A stretch of 64,000 bases of DNA from Adiantum capillus-veneris (taxonomy: Eukaryota > Streptophyta > Polypodiopsida > Polypodiales > Pteridaceae), in the NCBI GenBank assembly GCA_014529385.2, contig CM043969.1, positions 72,992,176-73,056,175 on the forward strand, written 5' to 3'. Positions 53,565 through 64,000 of this stretch are shown here, piece after piece. Position 1 is the stretch's first letter, and the number at the start of each line of letters is the position of its first letter. Under the pieces are notes generated by a model, which had not been told where the DNA came from, ran no database searches, and saw only the letters and a program-made list of their open reading frames with translations. The translations under genes were made by a program, and so were the position numbers.

Positions 53565-54530
53565 AATATATACACAAAACCATAAAACGATCAATTTAAT
53601 CACATCATATTTCACAAAGTTTTTTCTCTCAAAAATATAGATTGAAGAAGAGATGTGTTGATCATATGATGATCTCCGTTTCGTATGCATCAATATCTCG
53701 TTCGTGAATGCGAAGAGGAAGACTTGCCTCTCCTCCTCATGAGGCTTCGTTTTGCTTTACAAGCACGATTAAACGTCCCCTTTGATGCCATCTTTATAGC
53801 TCCAATCTTTGCGGGTTTTTGAGGCTTTTTGTAAGCACATGCTCGACTGAGACCGTCGTGGAGCCTTGTGGGGTGTCATCCTCTTAAAATTTGAAGATTT
53901 TTTAACAATAATACTTAAGGTTGAGCTTGACGACGGCTTCAATTGAATCCATGGTCCATTCCGCTAATCCTTCTATTTCACTGGATCCCTCTCACGCGGC
54001 CCTCCTCTCCTCGCAGCACGTGACATTGCCTTCTTATTTTTAAATGAGTCTCTTTTCCATGCTCAACCTTAAGCGAAGGTAAAGCTTGAGAAGGCTTGAA
54101 TGAGGCAGTGAAGGTGCAACGAGGGAAATTCGAGAGTGCAAGGAAGTAGGAGGGAATAGAGGGGAGGAGACTCAGGTAAATTCGGGCTGCCTCGCAAACA
54201 CAACGCCTATGCTTGATGAAGTGGAAAAGACCATCCCAGGCGGCTCAGAGCTATGGCAAGAGAGCACGACTTAAGGACGCTAGAAGACGGAGGCCACATT
54301 GCAGGGCTATGGCATCGCGTTGATGCCCTGGCGCAAACCCAATGCCGCTTTCCCTTGCGTAGCTCGAATTTACCTCATTGTTATCCGATTGCAGAGCTTT
54401 CAACGACGTCTCGATTCTCTCGCTGCCCCCTTTACACCACCCGAATTTATCTGCTCCACAATCCAACGGCCCTGGCAAGCCCCATCGTCGATCCCCTCCA
54501 TTTAACTGCGTGCCATATAGAGAGGAGGCT

Positions 54531-54972
54531 CTGCTTCTTTGCTTGGGCAATTGCATGTCATCACTTTGTGAAAGGAGATCTTCTAGGTAAGTGTGCCTGT
54601 GCGGCGATGAGGGTTGACCTCCCGGGAAGATTTCCCACATTTCCAACAAGAGCGGATGCTTTTGTCTAGAGTCAATGGCCTTTAACCGTGACTGTGAGGG
54701 CTCTTGTTTGGGTATTCGTTTATTGATTGGTTCCCAGAGTACAATTGTCGGAATTCAGTTCCTTAGAACCAAGTGCTCAAGACAATCCACAACCAATGAC
54801 TGCTCAAGTATGTGTAGGTGAGTGTGTTTTTACAAGGATCTTAAATGTCCTTACGCTTTCAGCAAGAGGGTGTCCCTCTCCCAAAAAGCAAGCACACTCA
54901 CCATCTCTGCATAGGATTTTTCTGTACATAGAAGTTTCCCCCTCCTCTCGGGTTTTCAAAACCTTACAAACG

Positions 54973-55010
<38 letters not shown>

Positions 55011-55110
55011 ACACACACAAAGATGAAATGAAATGCTATGTTAACATCTTCAAAGGGCCAAAATGACCTACGAAACCAAGAAAGTTACAACGCGGTGAAT
55101 TTGATTATTG
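54531..55110. repeat. LTR-like fragment with AC microsatellite
   Basis: AC tract 54977-55018 is followed by the shared unit 'tgaaatgaaat' to 'ggccaaaatgacc' (55023-55096). No coding sequence recognised. Confidence 0.55.
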
Positions 55111-55670
55111 AGTGGTCTTGGCAAGCAATCCAGGTAGGAGATGCTCACTCAAGATGGCCGAGGAAAAATATTGTTCCATCAGCACAACACAATCCTCTTA
55201 GAAGGATGCACACATGATTCTAATCTATTGCTAATACAATTGCAAAATCCTAATCTCATTGCTGATTTTAAGCTTAGATGTTGGCTTGGCTTTATCTAAG
55301 CCTATTATAACCATTCCGGGGTCCTCCTTCCTCTCTTGACTCTCATAAAGAACCCCCTAGATTTCATGAGTTTGATAAGATATTATGACCCAAAAGAACC
55401 TTTACGCACAAAAAATAGGTGCTACAAAATGGAAAGGTCATAACTACTATTAAAGTTGAAAGTCATCCTTTTGAATATGCTAAAAGATGACAGAATTCTA
55501 TGTCACCCATTTTATGTTTTATACTTAATTCTATGTATAAACATGCATATGGGTTGAGTGCCACATAAGACATTAATGTATACCAAATATATGCTTAAAT
55601 GTAGGTTGCTAACTCTACAAGGCTTACATGTGTCCTTTGAAGCTCAGGCTTTTTTTATTACTCTTAGCAA

Positions 55671-55882
55671 GGCTTGGTATTTTTTAGAATCCTTCATGAA
55701 GCTCAGTTTTTAAACCCATCTTCTCTTGAAAAATATAACTATATGGCCTTTATTTAGCGATTTTCTTATGATATAGGGCTTGGTAATTTTTAGAATCTTT
55801 CATGAAGCTCAGTTTTTAAACCCATCTTCTCTTGAAAAATATAACTATATGGCCTTTATTTAGCGATTTTCTTATGATATAG
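55671..55882 (+). repeat. 106-bp tandem duplication
   Basis: Two nearly identical units start 'ggcttggtattttttagaat' (55671) and 'ggcttggtaatttttagaat' (55777). The right duplicate of the region (63043 on) has one unit. Confidence 0.92.
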
Positions 55883-56054
55883 CATACGAAACTAGTTCTG
55901 TTGATTCAGTTTGCCACAATCAGTAAATTGTCAAGATCATTTCTTTGATGACAAGTACTTTTTTCCATAGAGTCTAGTGGCATGTTATGAAAAGCTATAG
56001 CTGGCGTACCTCATAGAATTTTCTCTTAAATGAATATTAGAAGCAAAGTGAAAG

Positions 56055-57690
56055 AGTGATGTGTGCAGTGCGGTGCGGGAGAGGGAAGAGGAGAAGAGAG
56101 TGCATCATGTGTGGGTGGAGCAACCTCCAAGTGATGAGAAGCCCTTATTCTTTTGGTATATGAAGAATAAGGAAAAGATGTACAATGGGCGGGTGGACGG
56201 CCACCCAATCGCGGACAGAGGTGTAATGTCTTTACCCCAATGAACTCCACTTAAAGACAATGAGCCGATAAGTGAGTGCTATTACATAAACTACTATTAT
56301 GTACAAAACAATAGGTGAGAAACTCTCTCAACCTACACCCAGTGGCTCGCTCAATCGATCTACATGATAGTAGACAAGCGTACATATCCACGCAAGAGCT
56401 TGCATGTAAATCTTGCAGACAACTCTGTATGGTCTGCAAAGCTCTACAATGCATCATTCTAGTGAGAACTCATGTCTGTTGCCATAAGTGAATGTCAAAG
56501 TGGGAGACGAAAACCATGATCAATCGCATCAAAACCAATGCTCGTATATGCCTAAAATAGCTATGTCTACAAACTACAACCTTTTGGCATAAACAACACC
56601 ATTAAACCAAGTGAGCCAAATCTGGGACAAACAGCTCAAAGGAGCATAAAGCGTATAACCATATACGCAAGGAGTGAGCAAATACACTCAAAACGCATTT
56701 CACAAGAAGATCGCATGTAATCTGTAGCCACATAAGCATATGAAACTAACAAAACCTGTCAAAGTGGCAGTCAAACTCGACCACTAAACCATCAGAGACT
56801 AAAGTGTACATACGCACAAAGTATGGCAACAATCTAGGAAAAATCCAGCAAAGTTTCCCTTGAGAACTGAGTATAAACTCAAAAATCTCACCAAAACCGC
56901 GTAGAGTATGAATAGATACTTAATGTCTCAGTAGAAAAATTCGCATGTGGTGTACATTAGCTACAAAAAACCTCGCAAACAGCTCATTCCTGAATGAGCG
57001 GCTCTATAAACATGTACCTGTCCAAAAAACACTTGTAAACCTGTGAATCTGCTACCTGCAAGCTATATTTAGCTCAAGCTGTATCCGCATATGCATGCAT
57101 AGCATGACCACACAAAAACATGCTAAAAGCACTCTCTGGAATGACCCACACAATCATACATGAACACTATCTGTGTCGCATAATCTGCACTAGAAGGAAC
57201 ATGGAATCTGAGAACGCCTAAAATTTTGTGCAAGCCATATGTGGTCATAAAACACCGACCAAAAGTCGTGCCGCTCGTGGGGAATCCGCTCTGGAATGGT
57301 CCGTCAGACTTGTATGTGTCTAAAATGTGTCGTCGAAGCTAGAAAGTGGGAATGGTCGAAATCGAAACACCATCGGGGAGAGGGGGGGTCACACCGAGGA
57401 GACACTGCGGAGTTACAGCCGCCAAGATCAAGCTATTATAGCCAAGCTCCATCGCATCGTCACCTAGCAAGGAAGCCATCACACGCGCGTCGATCACTAC
57501 AGTGTTGTGTGCGATGTGGTGTGGGAGAGGGAAGGGGAGAAGAGAGTGCGTTGTGTGTGGGTGAAGCAACCTCGAAGTGAGAAGGAGCCGTATATAAAGA
57601 ATAAGGAAAGGGTGTACAGTGGGCAATCGGTCCGCCACCCTACCGAGGGCAAAGTCGTAACGCCTTTACCCTTACACAATACAACACCTT
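56055..57690 (+). mobile_element. LTR-like non-autonomous element, 1.6 kb
   Basis: Direct repeats of about 185 bp (56060-56250 and 57502-57686) share 'gagagggaa.gggagaagagagtg', 'aagaataaggaaa' and 'tgtctttaccc/cgcctttaccc'. The right repeat has a TATA-like GTATATAAAG and ends TGTTGT...ACAACA. The inner 1.25 kb has no recognisable gene. The other copy of the surrounding duplication lacks the element. No standard primer-binding site or polypurine tract found, so the class is uncertain. Confidence 0.6.
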
Positions 57691-57915
57691 TTTAATATTT
57701 GCATTAGTATCGAGACTTACATTAGTCTAGTACCACATGAGAAAACAATGTATAACATAAACCAGTGAAAACTAGGCGAGCGCCAAAAAACATATTGTTA
57801 TCCATTCAAGTTTTTGGAAAAAATTTCAGTACTCTTAATAGGCTTGGAAAGTACCTAATAGGCTTGGAAATTTTAAGAATATTTCATGGACATGTCATGT
57901 TTAAAACTATCTTCT

Positions 57916-58610
57916 AGTATTTTTACTATAGCTTGACAAATGCTAGCCTTTATCATGGTCGAGTATGCCTATCACCCCCGGAGGGTGATAGAAACTCAGC
58001 TCGTTGGTTTTGTAGAGTACGTTCAAACCATGAATGACCTCTATGCAAACCTGCATCTACTCTTGGGCACTAACGACGTGAGTAGGGATGTCATAGTTGT
58101 TGTCCAAGCTATACATGATAAAGGTGATAATATTCTTCCTGTTTGGACAAGTAGCAAAGTACGGTTCACATATTGTCAAGTTTGGATCTTTGCTCTTCGT
58201 AGGTTTGTAGTCGTATCCATTTTTTAATTTCATATTTAGCTTACCTAAGGACTTAAGAATGCGCTCCTTTAGTAGTTATTGTGTGAAGTTTGATTTCTAG
58301 GATTAAGTTTTTAAGATGTCTTATCGTTTTTTGCTTAAAATTGAGTACTGGTTTTAAGCCAAGTAAGTTGCGTCAACTTTATTTTACGCATGTCTTTTCT
58401 AAAGACATTTTTAAGTTAATTATGTTTTGTTTTATCTAGTTTTGTTTCGTAGCAAACAAAGTGATTTAGTTAGTTTGTTAGTTTGTTTGTTTATTTTTGT
58501 TTTTGTTTTTGTTTTTGTTTTTCCTTTTCTTTTCTTATGTCCCTTGCTTTTATAGTTTTATGAGTGCTTTATTCATGAATTCACTACTATTTTGAACTTA
58601 TGAAAGTATA
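57916..58610 (+). mobile_element. 695-bp insertion with 8-bp target duplication
   Basis: TATCTTCT occurs at 57908-57915 and 58611-58618, and the right duplicate (about 63508) has one 'atcttctcttggaag' without the insert. It contains a plus-strand 95-codon frame (57940-58227: VEYAYHPRRVIETQLVGFVE, then DLYANLHLLLGTNDVSRDVI) and a T-rich tail with GTTTTT repeats. An 8-bp duplication fits hAT or similar DNA transposons, but no inverted termini are evident. Confidence 0.65.
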
Positions 58611-59090
58611 TATCTTCTCTTGGAAGATATCAATTTGTGAAATTTTTTAAACTATTTACTCCTGAGAGCATCCAAAAGTGGATCCGAATTTGCTTTCCAC
58701 CAAAACAGCTAATTGTCAAGATCAAACCTCTACCAAGAACATTACAAGAAAAATTTGATGATAAAAGCATTTTTTCTCATAGAATCTGATGGCATGTTTA
58801 TGAAAAACAACAGTTGAAATAGCCCATAAATCTCTCTTAGAGGAATAATTAGTTACCAAAGAACATAGTTTCATTTGCTAGCCTTTGTTGATAATTGATT
58901 CAAAGTAGCACTAGAATATGCTTTAGTGATAGATTTTGGTTAGATACATCAATAGAGTATCGGTATCATCCAAAAGTGCCACACTAATAGAAATTAGAAT
59001 GCTATTGTGTAGAGAAATGCATGCTATTATGTAATAGTCTATTATTAGTTGTAAGATTATGGCCAATAAAATTCAAGGAAAAATGGAGTT

Positions 59091-61626
59091 GTGATACCAA
59101 TTCCCCATGCACAATGTATTTTGTGTGAAAATCTAAGTAAAGGCCTACTTTTGTCATTCAATAAGTTATGGCTATTTTTTCCATGTAAGCCATAACCTTT
59201 TAGTTTGAACGTACACATTGTCACTCAAAACCATTGCAACATGTCTAAAATTAATAAAGAGTAAATATCTAGCGCTTTAATCAGCCTAAAAGGACTTTTA
59301 AGGTGGTTTGGGTTGCAAATATGAGGAAACGACACTCAATTTGGTTGAGAGTTCTTTACAAAACATTTGTTTGTTGGAATCCATAACTGAAAACGTCGTA
59401 CCAATTTTTCAAATCTTACTAACCAACCTTGTGTATTTCAAACACCTTAAAATTCATTAACATCTCTGAAATAATTCTTAAAAGGTTGTGGGTTGAGAGA
59501 AAATAAAAGTGTCCGGGGACATAAAAGGTCCAATACAATACCAACCTAGTGTAAACATAAAACGACTTTATACTTTTCATTTTCTTCTTCTTTGTGCTTC
59601 AAAAATGAAATGATCCATGGGACATCATCATGAACAAGACAGTTATAGTAGATGTTGTATCTCAATCATAGATTATTCTAGTCATCCAATGCAAAATGAT
59701 AACGGTGAAGGATGCCTCTCCTCCCTTACATGCAAGCATAGTTGAAGACGGTTATAACTTTTGTATAACAAGATTCTCGTTAAACTTTATTTTTTGATGG
59801 ATCATAAATTTTCTTCAACCATCAAAACATAGTTTTTCCTCCATGCAAATATGTTGGGGAATAAGAAAATTTGGTCCTTACAATGTAATTTTCTTTAAAA
59901 GTTCGAGAGTTCTCAAAACCTTCAAATGGTTAAACAAAAATGGTAGTGCAACTTACAAATGCCAAAAGCTTTAGAAAACAGTACAGGCAGCTAGAAAATC
60001 CTAAAGATTTTTACTTTTTTCAGAATCACAAGTAGAAATAAATTATTTTGAATATGACATTCTAAAGCATGAGAACATGGCATGGAGTAGAATATAAGGT
60101 CGAAAACATTCCTTTCTTATCTCAAAAGCTCTATTGCATACTTACCCTCACATAATGGCTTGATTTCTACTTGCCAATTACCTGGAATTCCATAAGATAC
60201 CTTTTGTGATCTCGCACCACTCAAACGTTCAAGCCAGTGAAGTCCAAGCTCATCAAGCATGGAACTCAGGGTGATGTTTTCAACACTCAAATCATCTCTT
60301 AAGCAAAGTGAATGAATGCCTGCAGTTTCTACGGGGTGCGCTTTTATTAATTAAAAAAACAACACTTGTGGCTATTGTTTCATGACATACCACCTTCCTC
60401 CTCCCTCATTCTCCACCCACCACTTAAGCGTCACCTAGCTACCACCCTTTGTGCACCACCTAACTGCCACCATTTTCCTTTCTCCTTAATTAAAGAGCAT
60501 TTGTGCTGATTCCGATTAACAAAGCACTACAAAATGCCCCACCTAATGTTACCATTATACTAATGTTAAGATCGTAGATTATCAACTTTACACTCCTCAT
60601 TGTGGCATACTTACCTTACCATAGCAGTGTTTCATTGCATTATACAATCATGTCCAATGTGTGACTATGAAAAGAGCGTCAATGAATAAGTTGGCCTTTT
60701 TAGACCACGAATCCAGGTTTATCCTAGCTCAAAATGAATGTTGGTGATGCATGTTGTTTTTAATAAAAGTAAAATTCGTGAGTAATATTTATGCCAGTGT
60801 ACACATTCTTGCTATATGGCCAAATGAATAGCAAGAGAAATTATCTCACTTTCAAGCCAAGCCCGCCCCCCCAAACACACACACACACACAGACACATAA
60901 ACCACTTCCTACAAAAAAAAAAAAGGAACTTGTCATGGTGTTTGCAAACATAGGAAGAATATATCATGGAGAGTCCTTTCCTGATACATCTTGGGTCAAA
61001 AGGGGTTGTCAATTTACAAAACTATGCACCGCCTTCTCAAAACTATCTATGATGAAATGGTACTTGCAAAGAGGGATAAATTAAAGTTAAATCTAGATTA
61101 TTATTGCATGGTATGATTATAACAAGATGGATGTTTAGGCAATCTACATACAAGCAGTGTAAAGTTCTCGATAGACTAGAATAATTATAAGAAAGAAAGT
61201 GGATGTTGTACTAAGGATGTAGAGGTACCATATCTTTGGGAAATTTCTATTGTTGATGGGTTGTGTCCTAAGACTCTAGCCTCTTTGTGTGAAGCTCCTC
61301 TAGGTGCATGATATGAGTATGAGATAGTGAGAACTTCCTCTAGACAAGTAAGATGACAAATAAGATTATATGTAGGATGCCATGTAAACAAAGCCATGTG
61401 ATGAGCCCTAGTCAAGTGCATCATGTGAGTGCATTAGATGAGTGCCATCATAGAGGCAAAGAAGACTGCGTAACATGAAGCATGTGTGAGGTGAGTACCA
61501 TGTTATCTATGCCTTTAAAAGAGGCATGCAATTTTCTTCTAATAATGCAACATCACAAGATAAAACATCATATCCAAAGAGTAGCAATGACAAAGAATCA
61601 TGACGAACTAGATTCATTATGGAGGA
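59091..61626. other. AT-rich stretch without recognisable gene
   Basis: Short frames only; the longest (60791-61084) includes a CA microsatellite and is not convincing. It may be the remaining part of the duplicated unit. Confidence 0.5.
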
Positions 61627-64000
61627 CTCTTCGCAAGCAACCCAGGTCTAAGATGCTCACTCAAAATGGCCGAGAGAAAATATTGTTCCATTAGCATATC
61701 ACAATCCTCTTACTAGGATGCACATGATTCTAATATTTGGTTGATACAATTTAAGCATTGACTAGTGAAAAGACTCAAGATCATTAAATTATAAAAATTC
61801 TTTTTTTCATTCTTCGCTCCTTATGGAAGCATCGTGGCCTCTAGGTTGCTATTAGTGCAAGAAACATGTTCTCTAATTATAAATATATAAGAAGTTATGC
61901 AAGTATGTCTTTATGTACCAATTGGTAGAATATGATCCAAGGAAGCAAGTGGGATGACTTTTTGCCATAACTACTATGAGAGGCTCCTCGAGAAAGCATT
62001 TTGGTAGATTTTAAGGTTAATTTTTCTTCTAAAATCAATTCAAGTAAAAACAAATATTTGGAGAATAGGTTTGACAAGCAAACACATTTGATACTTATCA
62101 AGAAGATTATCAAGCCCCATCACGTGGTTAATCCTTTTTATGTTTAGAACATGAAGAACCATGGTTTACAAAGGCAATAGCACGTTCAAGAAAGGACTAT
62201 TGTAAAACTTGGATATTTGTTTGAATGTCATTAAACCGTCTACTCCATGATATCATAGTTGACAATCATTGGTGGAAGTATCATTGGTGCATCAATACTT
62301 CAAGGAGACGTCTCCCTTTTATATTGTTCAATGCCGATCAATCTGATGTTTAGGATAAGCAAAAAAATCTCCAATTTCATCACGAGTATGCATTATCTTA
62401 GGATGAGTTCTAAGAAGATAAACAATGCCATCTCAAGCATTGTAAAATCCTAAGTTCATTGTTGATTTGAAGCTTAGATGTTAGCTTCAAAGTTGCTAGC
62501 TATGTCTTCTTCAAATACTAGAGGAAACAATCGGCTAAAAGAACACTAAGGCCATTAAATGTATCTGCAGTATGATGATACTATTGTCCATTCCAAGTTT
62601 TAAGAAGAAGTAAAGAGACAACTTATAGGCTCATGTTGCTATCTCATTGGAATTTTTTCATGCCTTCATCTAAACCTCCTTTAATCATTCAGAGGTCCTC
62701 TTCCTTCTCTGCATCCTCTTCATGTAGAACCCCCTAGATTTCATGAGCTTGATGAGATATTATGACCAAAAAGAATCCTTACGCACAAAATATAGGTGCT
62801 ACAAAATGGAAAGATGTTTCATAAGTATCTATTGATCATCCTTTCAAATATGCTAAAACGATGACAAAACTCTATGTCACCCATTATATGTTATACATTG
62901 AATTCTACGTATAAACATCCATATGGATTTACCACATAAGACAACTATGTATACCAAATATATTCTTAAATGTAGGTTGGTAACTCTACAAGGCATACAT
63001 CCTTCCTTTGAAGGTCCGGAATAAAATTCATTTCTCTTAGTAGGGCTTGGTATTTTTTAGAATCCTTCTTGGAGCTCAAATTTCAAATCCATCTTCTCGT
63101 GAAAAACATAAATCCGTGGAAATTATTTAGCTATTTCCTTGTGATATAGCATCCAAAACTAGATCTGTTGAGTAGTTTCCTACAATCAGCATATTGTCAA
63201 GATCATTTCTTTGATGGCAAGTATTCTTTTCCGTAGAGTCTAGTGGCATGTTTATGAAAAGCTATAGTTGGCATATCTCATGAAATTTTCTCTTAAATGA
63301 ATAATAGATGCAAAACAAGAATATTTGCATTATTTTTTACACTTACATTAGTTTAGTACCACAAGAGACAACAATGTATAGCATAAACTGGTGAAAATTA
63401 GGCGAGAGCCAAAGACATATTAGTATCCTTTCAAGTTTTTGGGAAAAATTCAGTACTCTCAATAGACTTTGAAATTTTAAGAGGTTTTCATGGACATGTC
63501 ATGTTTAAAACCATCTTCTCTTGGAAGATTTCACTTTTTGGAAATTTTTTAACTATTTGCTCATGATAGCATCCAAAAATGGATCCGAAATTGCCTTCCA
63601 CCAAAAACAACTAATTGTCAAGATCAAACCTCTACCATGAACATTACAAGAAAAATTTGATAGTAAAAGATTTTTTTTTTTCAGAGAATCTGATGGCATG
63701 TTTATGGAGAACTACAATTGAAACAACCCATAAATCTCTTTTAGAGGAATAATTAGTTACCAAAGAACATAGTTTCATAAATCTGCTAGCCTTTGTTGAT
63801 AATTGATTCAAAGTAGTACTAGAGTATGCCTAAGTGATAGATTTTGGTTTGATACATCACTAGGGAGTATTGATATCATCCAAAACTGCCTCACTAATAG
63901 AACTTAGGATGCTATTATGTAGAGAAATGCATGCTATTATGAAGTATATTGCTATTTGTAAAACTATGACCCATAAAATACAAGGAAGAATGGAGTTGTG
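61627..64000 (+). repeat. right copy of the AT-rich direct duplication
   Basis: The start is 'cgcaagcaacccaggtctaag' (compare 'ggcaagcaatccaggtaggag' at 55120). It runs off the window end in the part matching 59050-59090. It holds extra DNA at about 61750-62440 relative to the left copy and lacks both insertions of the left copy. Confidence 0.85.

Larger units (their letters stand above)
52050..54530 (-). repeat. right arm of the long inverted repeat
   Basis: Partner of 49287-51815. The spacer between the arms is about 51816-52049, and the outer borders fall at 'cctcctctcta' (left) and 'tagagaggagg' (right). Gene-like blocks occur in the same order as in the left arm. Confidence 0.9.
55111..59090 (+). 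repeat. left copy of an AT-rich direct duplication, with two insertions
   Basis: It is colinear with 61627-64000: 'tgctcactcaa.atggccgag', 'aaccccctagatttcatgag', 'ttagtaccaca', 'aaccatcttctcttggaag' and 'atgcatgctattatg' occur in the same order. About 1.6 kb near 56050-57690 and 695 bp at 57916-58610 are present only in this copy. No gene identified in the shared sequence. Confidence 0.85.

Noticed and set aside
57339-57638. Protein-coding gene on the minus strand (99 codons)
   Set aside because: It overlaps the right LTR-like repeat and shows no recognised domain.
60791-61084. Small gene with plausible length
   Set aside because: The frame runs through a CA microsatellite and poly(A), has no conserved motif and no supporting neighbours.

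Overview
This window is plant nuclear DNA made almost entirely of transposable elements in nested layers. I see no convincing host gene, rRNA, tRNA or CRISPR array. The evidence for a plant is: Ty3 chromoviruses with integrase and chromodomain; Ty1/copia primed by initiator-Met tRNA; an L1-type LINE with a DUF4283-like ORF1 and a zf-RVT tail; BED/DUF659/hAT-dimerisation transposases; and very many long CT/GA microsatellites. A large-genome land plant fits, and a seed-free one such as a fern or lycophyte is my guess. That placement is inference.

Layout. 1-2334: minus-strand 5' part of an LTR element (family A) with an acidic/charged gag-like ORF. 2335-9113: Ty3 chromovirus (gag, protease, RT/RNase H, integrase, chromodomain, 3' LTR), 5'-truncated and broken by frameshifts. 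9163-9333: second chromodomain remnant. 10095-13850: minus-strand hAT transposon interrupted by a solo LTR and cut off by a second family A element (13851-21172). That element carries inside its gag a complete copia element (15804-20929) with 227-bp LTRs and a perfect 5-bp target duplication. 21173-24827: LTR fragments, a third chromodomain remnant and a decayed gag. 24828-26826: 5'-truncated LINE with poly(A). 26827-33778: LTR pieces around a small coding-poor element, plus a 2.8-kb hAT element (28838-31669) with recognisable terminal inverted repeats, sitting in a GA microsatellite.

33773-48000 is a four-level nest. A chromovirus integrase is followed by a minus-strand LINE (34647-35945 and 43871-47978). 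The LINE is split by a minus-strand Ty3 element with gag and protease but no polymerase (35946-43870, target duplication ATATC on both sides). That element is split in turn by a plus-strand gag-protease-only element (38617-42229).

49287-54530 is a long inverted repeat with about 2.5-kb arms and a spacer of roughly 0.2 kb. Both arms carry the same unidentified, apparently multi-exon gene, including a zinc-finger-like domain. This is the least explained part of the window and the best candidate for something new.

55111-64000 is AT-rich and holds two diverged direct copies of one sequence about 6.5 kb apart. The right copy acts as an empty-site control that exposes two insertions in the left copy: an LTR-like 1.6-kb element, and a 695-bp unit with an 8-bp target duplication.

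The genes do not form a cooperating host pathway. They are replication and integration modules of mobile elements, nearly all inactivated, layered by successive insertion.
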